Origin: Candidatus Saganbacteria bacterium
Lineage (GTDB): Bacteria > Margulisbacteria > WOR-1 > XYC2-FULL-46-14 > WPAF01
Direction of reading: 5' to 3'
Assembly (NCBI GenBank): GCA_009772965.1
Contig: WPAF01000010.1
Span: 1 to 45,129 of the forward strand
DNA: 45,129 nt
Shown here: one piece after another, positions 7,622 to 15,381 of the stretch
Position numbering within the stretch: position 1 is the first letter of the stretch
Layout of the letters: the number at the start of each line of letters is the position of its first letter
Notes under the pieces: generated by a model
What the model was told of the DNA's origin: nothing
Seen by the model: the letters and a program-made list of their open reading frames with translations, nothing else
The model's database searches: none
Translations under genes and position numbers: made by a program

Positions 7622-8379
7622 TATTTAAATTGCTCCATCTTATCTGCTCTTGGTAAGTTAGTAAAAAATATACTATTTTTAAATAATCGAAGCGTACCCA
7701 AAACGCTTTCCATAAGGTCAAAGTCTAGCGCTCTTTTCTCATTATCGTGTGCATCAATCTCAAAAATACACTTAACTACATTGCTCGGCAATGCCGTCAT
7801 AATAGTTTTTACATTAGCAAATGTTTTATCTTTATCCGAAACAATCTTGTGAATCGCAAGAAATTCTTGTATTTTACCTATCGTTGTGCTATTAGATCGA
7901 AGTGAAATAGAGGGGTTTATCAAAAACGTCTCAGAGTCAATGTCTTTGGCTGTTAAATCGAATTTGTTTACACATTTTATCCCAATATCAATAATTTCTT
8001 TATTCTCAATATTCTTAATGTACGGGGAAATTTCGTTCCATATATATTTATATTTTTTAAGCAATTCATCAAAACTTTGGTATTTATTTCTATCGCTTAG
8101 CGTTATTCTATTTTTCTCTATAAAAAGGCTTTCATTTTCTTTCGAAAAGATGAACCCTACTGCGTCCTCTGCAATTGTTCTGCCATCTTTTTCGTCAATC
8201 TGAAACGACACAATTTTGGTCGTTTTATGAGTTGTATAAATATTTTTAAGCGGCGTTTTGTCGAATGCAGCCTTAATTTCATCTTTATTTTCGAAAAGTC
8301 TGTTAACGGATATCCCTATTACAGCCTCTATAATTGGGGCGCTACCTAAAGGTTTATTAAATAATACTTCTTCACCCAT
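7621..8379 (-). CDS. TIGR04255 family protein
   Basis: The N-terminus (FNKPLGSAPIIEAVIGISV) matches the characteristic start of TIGR04255 proteins, a sporadically distributed family of about 250-270 residues and unknown function. The start chosen here, ATG 8379 (252 residues), places the motif close to the N-terminus as in the family. An in-frame ATG at 8421 would add 14 residues. Neither start has a Shine-Dalgarno; an extended -10 (TGGTACAAT) lies 7 nt upstream of 8379, which favours that start and a leaderless message. It is coupled by a one-base overlap to the WDGYGA gene. Composition is more AT-rich than the flanking genes, consistent with acquisition by transfer. Confidence 0.82.
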   Translation of the reverse strand: MGEEVLFNKPLGSAPIIEAVIGISVNRLFENKDEIKAAFDKTPLKNIYTTHKTTKIVSFQIDEKDGRTIAEDAVGFIFSKENESLFIEKNRITLSDRNKYQSFDELLKKYKYIWNEISPYIKNIENKEIIDIGIKCVNKFDLTAKDIDSETFLINPSISLRSNSTTIGKIQEFLAIHKIVSDKDKTFANVKTIMTALPSNVVKCIFEIDAHDNEKRALDFDLMESVLGTLRLFKNSIFFTNLPRADKMEQFK

Positions 8380-8386
8380 TATTGAT

Positions 8387-8395
8387 ATTGTACCA
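8387..8395 (-). promoter_or_regulatory. extended -10 promoter of TIGR04255 gene
   Basis: The minus strand reads TGGTACAAT, an extended -10 element, ending 7 nt before the ATG at 8379. A convincing -35 is not seen. Start of transcription would fall at the initiation codon. Confidence 0.4.
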
Positions 8396-8470
8396 CAAAT
8401 AACATTCTTTGGCTTTACCATGAGACTAAAATGGGTATTGCTGGGGTTTATATTTCAACTAGCTCGCGGA

Positions 8471-10216
8471 TTAAAATGGGGTTTTTGTAAGGGGCTTAAT
8501 CAAATCCCCTCTCCTCAACTGTTTTAACGCTTTAACCACCTGCCGATAATTTTTTTCTAATTGCGGCTGTAGCAGAGCCCTCTGAAAGCTTCTCTCCTCC
8601 CCTTTTGGCACATGCACTTTTTTCCCGGTAAAGGGATCAATGCCGGTATAATACATGCAGGTTGAAACAGTCATGGGAGTCGGCGTAAAGTTTTGCACTT
8701 GCTCAATTTTTATATGATTCTTTTTTAAAAACAATGTTAGCTCCAAAGCATGCTGGAGGGTGCTTCCGGGATGGGAAGATATAAAATAAGGCACAAGAAA
8801 ATATTTTTTGCCGTGCCTTTTGCTGAGCGCCATAAACTTTTCCTCAAACTCGAGAAATTTCTCTTTTTTGGGCTTTCCCATCATCAGCAATACTTCTTCG
8901 CAAATATGTTCAGGCGCAACGCTCAATTGTCCTGCCACATGATGCTTTACAATTTCTTCAATATACTCATCATCCAGCAAAGCAAGGTCGTATCTTATGC
9001 CGGAACCAATTGATATTTTTTTTATCCCGGGCAGACCGCGTATCTCTCTTAAAAGTTTTATCGATGGCTTAAGCGATGCATCCAGGTTTTTACATTGGGT
9101 AGGATAAATACAGCTTGCGCGGGTACAGCCCTCCTCAGATTTGCAAGACATGCCGAACATATTAGATGTTGGACCGCCGGCATCAAGAATTTGGCCGGTA
9201 AAATCATCTTGAGGGATGATCTCGTTTTTTATTTCCTGTTTTATAGATTCGACGCTTCGGCTTAAAATGTATTTTCCTTGGTGCTGGGAGATCGCGCAAA
9301 AAGAACATCCCCCAAAACATCCCCGGTGGGAAACCGTTGAATATTTTACAAAGTCCCAAGCCGGAATTTTCTTGCCTTTGTACATCGGGTGCGGCGCGCG
9401 CACAAAAGGCAGGGTAAAAAGCGCTTCAAATTTTTCTTGTGAAAGATTTTCCGGTGGAAAGACAACTAAATATCTTCCCTGGCAGGGCTGGATGATGGCG
9501 CGGGGGTGTTTTTTTCTTCCTTCAGTATAATAGAGCTTAAAAGCTTCCGCGTATTTATTTTTATCTGATGAAACGTCTTCATATGAAGGAAGAATTAAGT
9601 AATTTTTTAAATGAGAAATGTCTTTTGTGATTATAGCAGTGTTATGATAAAGGGCGCTTTCTGTTTTCCCCTCAAGACTTTTTGCTATTTCAAGGATTCC
9701 TCTCTCTGCCATCCCATAAACCAGAAAATCCGCCTTAGCGTCAAATATGATTGACCGCCTGACCTTATCATCCCAATAATCATAATGGGCAAATCTTCTA
9801 AGGCTCGCTTCTACCCCACCCAACACCACCTTAGCCCCCAGGAATAAAGCTTTAACCTTATTTGTATACACAATGGTCGCCCGGTCAGGCCTGCGCCCGG
9901 CCTCATTGTTTGGCGAATACATGTCGGTGCGGCGGATTTTTTTATCCGCTGTATAATGGGAAACCATTGAATCAAGATTACCGGAAGATATGCCAAAAAA
10001 AAGTTTTGGCCGGCCAAGTTTATTAAAATCTTCATCGCTTTTTGGCTGTGGAATAATACCAACCGAAAACCCTTTATCTTCTAAATAGCGGGCAATCAAT
10101 ACCGGGCCAAAACTGGGATGGTCAATATAGGCATCGCCGGTGATCATAATTATATCAAGCTGATCAATGCCCCTTTTTTGTAAATCGCTTTTATTGGTTG
10201 GGAGGAATTGCTTCAT
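8471..10216 (-). CDS. ygiQ: YgiQ family radical SAM protein
   Basis: This 581-residue protein has an N-terminal YgiQ domain (early GDAYIDHPSFG, later VLGGVEASLRRFAHYDYW) and a radical SAM core with the 4Fe-4S/SAM cysteines Cys300, Cys304 and Cys307 (CFGGCSFC). The C-terminal part carries QVQNFTPTPMTVSTCMYYTG. Length and motif order fit full-length YgiQ. The substrate of this family is not established to my knowledge. It starts 5 nt after the patatin gene's stop and is last in a serA-patatin-ygiQ unit. No strong terminator was seen downstream. Confidence 0.93.
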   Translation of the reverse strand: MKQFLPTNKSDLQKRGIDQLDIIMITGDAYIDHPSFGPVLIARYLEDKGFSVGIIPQPKSDEDFNKLGRPKLFFGISSGNLDSMVSHYTADKKIRRTDMYSPNNEAGRRPDRATIVYTNKVKALFLGAKVVLGGVEASLRRFAHYDYWDDKVRRSIIFDAKADFLVYGMAERGILEIAKSLEGKTESALYHNTAIITKDISHLKNYLILPSYEDVSSDKNKYAEAFKLYYTEGRKKHPRAIIQPCQGRYLVVFPPENLSQEKFEALFTLPFVRAPHPMYKGKKIPAWDFVKYSTVSHRGCFGGCSFCAISQHQGKYILSRSVESIKQEIKNEIIPQDDFTGQILDAGGPTSNMFGMSCKSEEGCTRASCIYPTQCKNLDASLKPSIKLLREIRGLPGIKKISIGSGIRYDLALLDDEYIEEIVKHHVAGQLSVAPEHICEEVLLMMGKPKKEKFLEFEEKFMALSKRHGKKYFLVPYFISSHPGSTLQHALELTLFLKKNHIKIEQVQNFTPTPMTVSTCMYYTGIDPFTGKKVHVPKGEERSFQRALLQPQLEKNYRQVVKALKQLRRGDLIKPLTKTPF

Positions 10217-10221
10217 GTGTG

Positions 10222-11022
10222 TTAGAAAAACGTTACTTTTGTTTTTATTTCTGCAATCTTTTTGCGGGCGGCTTCTTCCCCCGCCTTGATCAGTTGGGGG
10301 TATTCATCCACGTCAAAATGCCAAATATCATCAGGAATTTCCGGCTCAATCACAATATTCGCCATTTTTCTGCTTTGTTCAGTACTGCTTTTAACTAAAA
10401 TATCATAGGCTCTTTCTAAAATTTGGACTTGATTTGCCGGAGCTTTTTTTAAATGGTTGGCAGGTATAACATCAACCGCTATTACAATATCCGCCCCCAT
10501 TTTTTTAACTACAGACGTAGGCAAATTGTTATATACCGTACCATCAACCAGCAGCTTGTTATCTATTTCAACCGCTGAAAATATTCCCGGGAAAGCAGAC
10601 GAAATTGCCGCGGCCCTGGCAACTTTTCCTTTATCTATCACTACTTCTTTCCCTGACATCAGGTCAACCGCAACTGCGGCAAAGGGGATGTTTAGATCTT
10701 TTATTTCTTTGTCTCCAATATTTTCGATAATAAATTTTTCAATTTCTTCAGTTGAGAGGATGCCTGTTTTGCCAAGCGGGAATTTTAAAAACCTGAACCA
10801 GCCAACTTTTTTCGCGTTAACTTCCATAATATCAGGATCCATCCCTGCCGCGAATATCGCGCCCACTATCGCCCCGGCGCTTACTCCAGCAACATAATCA
10901 ATTTTGATTTTGTTTTTTTTGAGGGCTTTTAACACGCCGATATGCGCAAAGCCGTACGCCGCGCCGCCCGAAAGCGCCAAGCCAATCTTTTTTTTGCGGA
11001 ATATTTTATCTAATAATGCCAC
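10222..11022 (-). CDS. patatin-like phospholipase (RssA-type)
   Basis: This 266-residue serine hydrolase of the patatin/RssA group has an oxyanion glycine-rich motif near residues 17-24 (ALSGGAAYGF), nucleophile Ser48 in GVSAG, and the dyad aspartate Asp160 in VDGTVYNN. It likely cleaves acyl ester bonds of lipids in the cytoplasm or at the inner membrane face; the substrate is unknown. No signal peptide is present. It starts with GTG at 11022, 2 nt after the serA stop, so it is cotranscribed and probably coupled. Confidence 0.9.
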   Translation of the reverse strand: MALLDKIFRKKKIGLALSGGAAYGFAHIGVLKALKKNKIKIDYVAGVSAGAIVGAIFAAGMDPDIMEVNAKKVGWFRFLKFPLGKTGILSTEEIEKFIIENIGDKEIKDLNIPFAAVAVDLMSGKEVVIDKGKVARAAAISSAFPGIFSAVEIDNKLLVDGTVYNNLPTSVVKKMGADIVIAVDVIPANHLKKAPANQVQILERAYDILVKSSTEQSRKMANIVIEPEIPDDIWHFDVDEYPQLIKAGEEAARKKIAEIKTKVTFF

Positions 11023-11024
11023 TT

Positions 11025-12602
11025 TTATATTTTTACAGCTGTCGCGCCAGAAATGCCTTCAATCCTGGTAAGATCTTGCAAAAGCTTGTCCGGCACATCA
11101 GAATCAATATTGAGCACCATTACAGCCGCTTGTCCCATCTTGAGCCGTCCAACATCCATTGAGGCAATATTTACGTTATTTTTGCCCAGAAAAGTGCCAA
11201 CTTTGCCGATCATCCCCGGTTTATCAATATTTTTTATTATCAGCAAATATCCCTGAGGGACTGCGTCAATCCTGTAGCCATCAATAGAAACCAGCCGATC
11301 TCCTAGTTTGTCAAATATCGTGCCGCCCACTTCCCTGTCGTCATTTTCTGATTTAATCCTGACCGATATCAATGAGGCAAAGTCCTTTGATTCCCTATTC
11401 TTTATTTCAGATATTTCAATCCCCCGCTCCTTAGCAATAAGGGGAGCATTAACAAAATTTACTTTTACATCCATTATCGGCTCAAGCAATCCCTTTAGGA
11501 CAACGGTAGTTAGCGGCGAAACATTTAGTTCTGCAACTTCTCCAAAATATTCAACTACCACTTTGCTAACCGCACCTTTAATGATTTGCGAGGCAAGCTT
11601 GCCCAACTTTTCGGAGATTCCCATATATGGCTTAACCGGCGCAATAAGTTCCGGTTTCATGCTTGGAATATTTACCGCGGATCGCGCCGCTCCGCCTTTT
11701 AATACTTCTATTATCTGCTCAACCACATCAACCGCTACATTAACCTGAGCTTCAATGGTTGATGCTCCAAGATGCGGAGTAATAACGACATTATCAAGTT
11801 CAAAAAGAGGTGATTTTTCGCACGGCTCTTTTTCAAAAACATCAAGCGCCGCCCCTGCAACCTGGCCGCTTTTTAAGGCATCATACAAAGCTTTTTCATC
11901 TATGATCCCGCCGCGGGCAACATTTACCAGCCGCACACCCTTTTTCATCTTTGCTATAGTTTGGGCATTAATCATGTTTAGCGTATCTTTGTTTTTTGGC
12001 ACATGGAATGTAATAAAATCTGACTCTTTATAGATTGTGTCAAGGCTGGCCAGTTTTACTCCCATGTTTTTTGCATATTCTTCCGTCACATAAGGATCAA
12101 AGCCATAGACGTTCATTCCCATCCCAATCGCGTAGGAGGCCACCCTCCTGCCAATTTTTCCCAACCCTACTACCCCGATTGTTTTATTGAGGACTTCAAC
12201 CCCTTTAAACGACTTTTTATCCCACACCCCATTTTTCAACTTAAAATGCGCTTGGGGAATCTGCCTTGCCATAGAAAGAAGCATTGCCCACGTGTGCTCA
12301 GCCGCGGCAACTGTATTCCCTTCCGGCGAGTTTACAACTATAACCCCATTTTTAGAAGCAGTAGGAAGGTCAACATTGTCCACACCCACCCCAGCACGCC
12401 CAATTATTTTAAGGTTTTTCCCCGCTTCAATAATTTTGGGGGTTACTTTTGTGTCTGAGCGAACAATTAACGCGTCATACTGTGGAATTATTTTAATAAG
12501 CTCGTCCTCGGACAGTCCTGCTTTCATGTCCGCTTCAAAACCCGCGTCGCGAAGCATTTTCAGTCCAACTTCGGCAATTTTATCAGATGCTAGAATTTTC
12601 AT
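11025..12602 (-). CDS. serA: D-3-phosphoglycerate dehydrogenase
   Basis: This NAD-dependent enzyme catalyses the first step of the phosphorylated serine pathway, 3-phosphoglycerate to 3-phosphohydroxypyruvate. It is 525 residues, the long form with catalytic and nucleotide-binding domains (NAD motif GLGKIG 146-151; catalytic Arg230, Glu259 and His277 in NVARGG, FEKEP and TPHLGAST), an intervening ASB-like domain, and a C-terminal ACT domain (about 455-525, DKPGMIGKVG) expected to bind serine for feedback control. The start ATG has an AAGGAGAGG ribosome-binding site and a sigma-70-type promoter at 12648-12676. It heads the serA-patatin-ygiQ unit. Confidence 0.96.
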   Translation of the reverse strand: MKILASDKIAEVGLKMLRDAGFEADMKAGLSEDELIKIIPQYDALIVRSDTKVTPKIIEAGKNLKIIGRAGVGVDNVDLPTASKNGVIVVNSPEGNTVAAAEHTWAMLLSMARQIPQAHFKLKNGVWDKKSFKGVEVLNKTIGVVGLGKIGRRVASYAIGMGMNVYGFDPYVTEEYAKNMGVKLASLDTIYKESDFITFHVPKNKDTLNMINAQTIAKMKKGVRLVNVARGGIIDEKALYDALKSGQVAGAALDVFEKEPCEKSPLFELDNVVITPHLGASTIEAQVNVAVDVVEQIIEVLKGGAARSAVNIPSMKPELIAPVKPYMGISEKLGKLASQIIKGAVSKVVVEYFGEVAELNVSPLTTVVLKGLLEPIMDVKVNFVNAPLIAKERGIEISEIKNRESKDFASLISVRIKSENDDREVGGTIFDKLGDRLVSIDGYRIDAVPQGYLLIIKNIDKPGMIGKVGTFLGKNNVNIASMDVGRLKMGQAAVMVLNIDSDVPDKLLQDLTRIEGISGATAVKI

Positions 12603-12647
12603 ATAATTTCAGTCCTCTCCTTAGTGATTACTGTGAAATCTCAATCA

Positions 12648-12676
12648 ATTCTAGCAAAATAAGGGGAATAATTCAA
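12648..12676 (-). promoter_or_regulatory. sigma-70-type promoter of serA
   Basis: The minus strand shows TTGAAT (12671-12676) and TAGAAT (12648-12653) separated by 17 bp, in the short gap between the small membrane protein gene and serA. Transcription would start near 12641, giving a leader of about 40 nt that contains the serA ribosome-binding site. Confidence 0.6.
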
Positions 12677-12916
12677 TTAAGGCTTTGCAAAATATTTTAA
12701 GATTACAAGATATATGCCAACCATCACAATTGGCGATAAAACTTGGCTCATTTGGCTTTGGACCACCCCGGGGATAAATAAATCAATATCAAGGATATTA
12801 AAATAATTAATTATATTAAGGTTTCTTGTGGCAATGAATTTTATTATTAAAAGAATTATATGCGTAATAGCGCTGAATAAAATAAACCTTTTTAATGCAT
12901 CAATATATCTTTTCAT
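12677..12916 (-). CDS. small two-TM membrane protein
   Basis: This 79-residue protein has a basic N-terminus (MKRYIDALKRF) and two hydrophobic segments (about residues 10-30 and 54-74), predicting an inner-membrane protein. No family was recognised. The ATG at 12916 is preferred because GGAGGT lies 7 nt upstream; a TTG five codons earlier would put the ribosome-binding site inside the gene. The double hairpin at 12936-12994 sits directly upstream in its leader. Confidence 0.6.
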   Translation of the reverse strand: MKRYIDALKRFILFSAITHIILLIIKFIATRNLNIINYFNILDIDLFIPGVVQSQMSQVLSPIVMVGIYLVILKYFAKP

Positions 12917-12935
12917 TAACTTGACCTCCAACCGC

Positions 12936-12994
12936 TAGCAGAGGTTGAGCCAACCTCTGCTACGCGTAGTCGAGAATGTCTCATTCTCGACTAC
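12936..12994. repeat. two adjacent perfect hairpins (REP-like)
   Basis: The first hairpin spans 12936-12962 with a 12-bp perfect stem (half TAGCAGAGGTTG) and 3-nt loop AGC. The second spans 12966-12994 with a 13-bp perfect stem (half GTAGTCGAGAATG) and 3-nt loop TCT. They are joined by 3 nt, and the junction 12961-12968 (TACGCGTA) is itself palindromic. The element lies between divergent genes (small membrane protein, mutM). There is no T run, so it does not look like an intrinsic terminator. Confidence 0.75.
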
Positions 12995-13051
12995 TGCACG
13001 ATTTCTTTTGACGAATTTTACCATGAATCTATTTTGTGTTAAAGTTGTATT

Positions 13052-13843
13052 ATGCCGGAATTACCAGAAGTTGAAACTATTAGAAAAGGTCTTTTGCCCC
13101 TTGTAAAAAGAAAAACAATCCGCAAAGTGGTTGTTATTGATAAAAGGGTTATAAAAGATATTGCGCCAAAGGAATTTATTGCTGAAATTACCGGAGAAAA
13201 AATCGCAGATATTGAAAGAAGGGCAAAATATTTGCTCTTTAAGTTTAAATCAGGAAAATATATGGTGGTCCACCTCGGGATGACCGGCCGGCTGATATTT
13301 ACAAAGGATAAATATGTCAAAGTAGAATTTAAATTTTCTGGAAATAAATCTTTTTACTATTCAGATATGCGGCTTTTTGGAAAAATCAGGTTTTATGACA
13401 GCTACCCAAACCTTGATTTAGGATATGAGCCGTTGTCCAAAGAATTTACGTTTAACGTTTTAAAAGATATCCTTAATAAGTGTAAAGGAATAATTAAATC
13501 TGTTCTGCTGGACCAAAAACTGGTTGCCGGCCTGGGAAATATTTATGTGCTGGAATCGCTTTTTTATGCCGGGATTAATCCTCAAAGGCGCGCCAATTCA
13601 TTAAAAGACAACGAAATAAAAAAACTATATTTCGAAATTAAAAATGTTTTAAAAAAAGCATTAAACTCAAGGGGAACATCTTTTAGCTCTTATGTTGACG
13701 CAAAGGGCAAAAAGGGCAGCTTCCAGCAAAAGCTTTCAGTTTATGGGAAAAAGGATTTGCCCTGCCCCAAATGTAAAACTCCAATTAAAAGGATTAATGC
13801 AGGCAACCGTGGAACTTATTTTTGCCCAAACTGCCAGAAGTAA
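13052..13843 (+). CDS. mutM: formamidopyrimidine-DNA glycosylase
   Basis: This base-excision repair enzyme removes 8-oxoguanine and formamidopyrimidines and cleaves the abasic site. The N-terminus MPELPEVETIRKGL carries the catalytic Pro2 and Glu3, HLGMTGRL is present near residue 73, and the C-terminal zinc finger (CPKCKTP...CPNCQK) is intact. At 263 residues it is full length. It is the only plus-strand gene in this stretch, convergent with the aminotransferase 5 nt away. There is no Shine-Dalgarno; an extended -10-like TAAAGT (13040-13045) lies 6 nt before the ATG, suggesting a leaderless message. Confidence 0.96.
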   Translation: MPELPEVETIRKGLLPLVKRKTIRKVVVIDKRVIKDIAPKEFIAEITGEKIADIERRAKYLLFKFKSGKYMVVHLGMTGRLIFTKDKYVKVEFKFSGNKSFYYSDMRLFGKIRFYDSYPNLDLGYEPLSKEFTFNVLKDILNKCKGIIKSVLLDQKLVAGLGNIYVLESLFYAGINPQRRANSLKDNEIKKLYFEIKNVLKKALNSRGTSFSSYVDAKGKKGSFQQKLSVYGKKDLPCPKCKTPIKRINAGNRGTYFCPNCQK

Positions 13844-13848
13844 AGGCC

Positions 13849-14997
13849 TTAGAGCAATTCCATCGCCGCTTTGACGCCGGCGCCAAAGTTTGTTTTTGCT
13901 CCCATCCGTTTTAGCAATACTTCAAGCGCGGCAAAAGCGCCGATTATATCCAAAGATTCAACATAGCCCAAATGTCCAATCCTGAATATTTTGCTTTTCA
14001 GCTCAGATTGTCCCGGCGCGACTTCTACATTAAAATCTTCCCGCATATATTTTCTTATTTCTTCCCCATCAATCCCATCCGGCGAGCAAATGGCCGTAAC
14101 CGCAGGGGAAGCACAAGAATCATCCGCCAAAAGCTTTAATCCCAAACCTTTAGCCGCGGCTCGGCAAAGATCGCGGTTTGCTTTGTGCCTGGCAAACACA
14201 TTTTCCCTGCCTTCTTCTTTAAGCATTTTCAGCCCCTCGCGCATGCCAAAGATCAGCGATTCTGGAGGAGTAGTATATGTGTGGCCTTTTGGGGCTTCGG
14301 CTTTCATAAGCCCAAAGTCCCAATAATGTTTTGAACATTTTGATATTTCATAAGCTTTAAAAGCGCGTTCAGAAATTGAAACCGCGGCAACTCCCGGGGG
14401 CACCATAAATGCCTTTTGAGAGCCGGAAACAACAACATCCAAATCCCATTCATCCGTTTTTAAGGGCGCCGCCATCATGCCTGATACCGCGTCAACAATA
14501 ATAAGGGCGTCCGGCTGGTTTTCCCTCACAACTTTTGCTAAAGTTTTGACATCGTTAATAACGCCGGTTGAGGTTTCGTTTTGCTGGAATAAAACAGCTT
14601 TTACCGGCTCTTTTTTTAGTTCTTTTAATAATACTTCCGGATCCGCCGGCTTCCCGCGTTCAAATTTAACGTCATTTACAATTACCCCATAAGCAGTGCA
14701 AATTTTTGCAAAGCGCGATCCAAAATTTCCAATATTCAACACAATTACTTTATCCCCGGGAGAAAGAGTGTTAACTACTGCCGCTTCCATTCCTCCCGTA
14801 CCGGATGAAGGATATATGAATATCGTATTTTTTGTCTCATATGCCCATCTTAGGTCTTCCATCACATCTTTCATAACCGCAGAAAATAGCGGACCGCGAT
14901 GGCCGATCATGTCGTGGTTCATTGCCGATAGTACTCTCGTGGGGATTGGGGTGGGTCCGGGGATCATCAGGTTATACTTAATAAATTTTCTAGCCAT
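13849..14997 (-). CDS. class V aminotransferase (alanine-glyoxylate/serine-pyruvate type)
   Basis: This 382-residue PLP enzyme of the AGAT/serine-pyruvate aminotransferase group has IPGPTPIPTRVL near the N-terminus, SSGTGGMEAAV (64-74), the cofactor-binding Asp169 in IVDAVSG, and the Schiff-base lysine Lys195 in SGSQKAF. Related enzymes in organisms without SerC serve as phosphoserine aminotransferase. With serA nearby, a role in serine or glycine synthesis is likely, but the exact donor and acceptor cannot be read from sequence. The ATG has a GAAAGGA ribosome-binding site and a promoter at 15022-15055. Confidence 0.88.
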   Translation of the reverse strand: MARKFIKYNLMIPGPTPIPTRVLSAMNHDMIGHRGPLFSAVMKDVMEDLRWAYETKNTIFIYPSSGTGGMEAAVVNTLSPGDKVIVLNIGNFGSRFAKICTAYGVIVNDVKFERGKPADPEVLLKELKKEPVKAVLFQQNETSTGVINDVKTLAKVVRENQPDALIIVDAVSGMMAAPLKTDEWDLDVVVSGSQKAFMVPPGVAAVSISERAFKAYEISKCSKHYWDFGLMKAEAPKGHTYTTPPESLIFGMREGLKMLKEEGRENVFARHKANRDLCRAAAKGLGLKLLADDSCASPAVTAICSPDGIDGEEIRKYMREDFNVEVAPGQSELKSKIFRIGHLGYVESLDIIGAFAALEVLLKRMGAKTNFGAGVKAAMELL

Positions 14998-15021
14998 TGT
15001 ATTTTTCCTTTCTTTTTAATT

Positions 15022-15055
15022 ATTATACAATACGGCTAGTCTCTTTTCCAGTCAA
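15022..15055 (-). promoter_or_regulatory. promoter of aminotransferase gene
   Basis: On the minus strand TTGACT (15050-15055) and TATTGT (15027-15032) are 17 bp apart; a TATAAT overlapping at 15022-15027 is an alternative -10 with 22-bp spacing. The promoter overlaps the end of the upstream NMD3-like gene, so the aminotransferase appears to be transcribed separately from the ribosomal block. Confidence 0.5.
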
Positions 15056-15371
15056 CCTCAACATATTTTTCATCATGAGAAAAGTTGTATTTATGTTCGC
15101 CCTTATAAGCCATGCTTAGTGATTTTCCGATGTGCATCGCCAAACTGGAAGCAGATATCAAAACATCCATCCCGCCGTCAACTTTTGAGATTTCAGTTAC
15201 CCTGTGATCCGGATTTTCTGATTCCGCCAATTTGCTTTCATGTTTTATCAAATTGACGATTTCTTCATTATGGTCTTTAAGAAAAGCCCCTCTCAACCTC
15301 ACCAAGCCGCCCGCTTCTTTCTGCACATTCGCTCTAAATTCCCCGTAGTTCCGATCGGTTTCTTTTCTCAT
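15036..15371 (-). CDS. stand-alone NMD3-like (BCAM0308-type) domain protein
   Basis: This 111-residue soluble protein has LVRLRGAFLKDHNEEIVNLI (23-42), DHRVTEIS (55-62), VLISASSLAMHIGKSLSMAY (70-89) and a C-terminal YVEVDW. This matches my recollection of the C-terminal half of the BCAM0308 proteins annotated as 'NMD protein affecting ribosome stability and mRNA decay'. The cysteine-rich zinc-binding N-terminal half usual in that family is absent and there is no cysteine at all. It lies 10 nt after rpsI at the end of the ribosomal block, which supports a ribosome-linked role (inference). Confidence 0.6.
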   Translation of the reverse strand: MRKETDRNYGEFRANVQKEAGGLVRLRGAFLKDHNEEIVNLIKHESKLAESENPDHRVTEISKVDGGMDVLISASSLAMHIGKSLSMAYKGEHKYNFSHDEKYVEVDWKRD

Positions 15372-15381
15372 CTAAAACACC

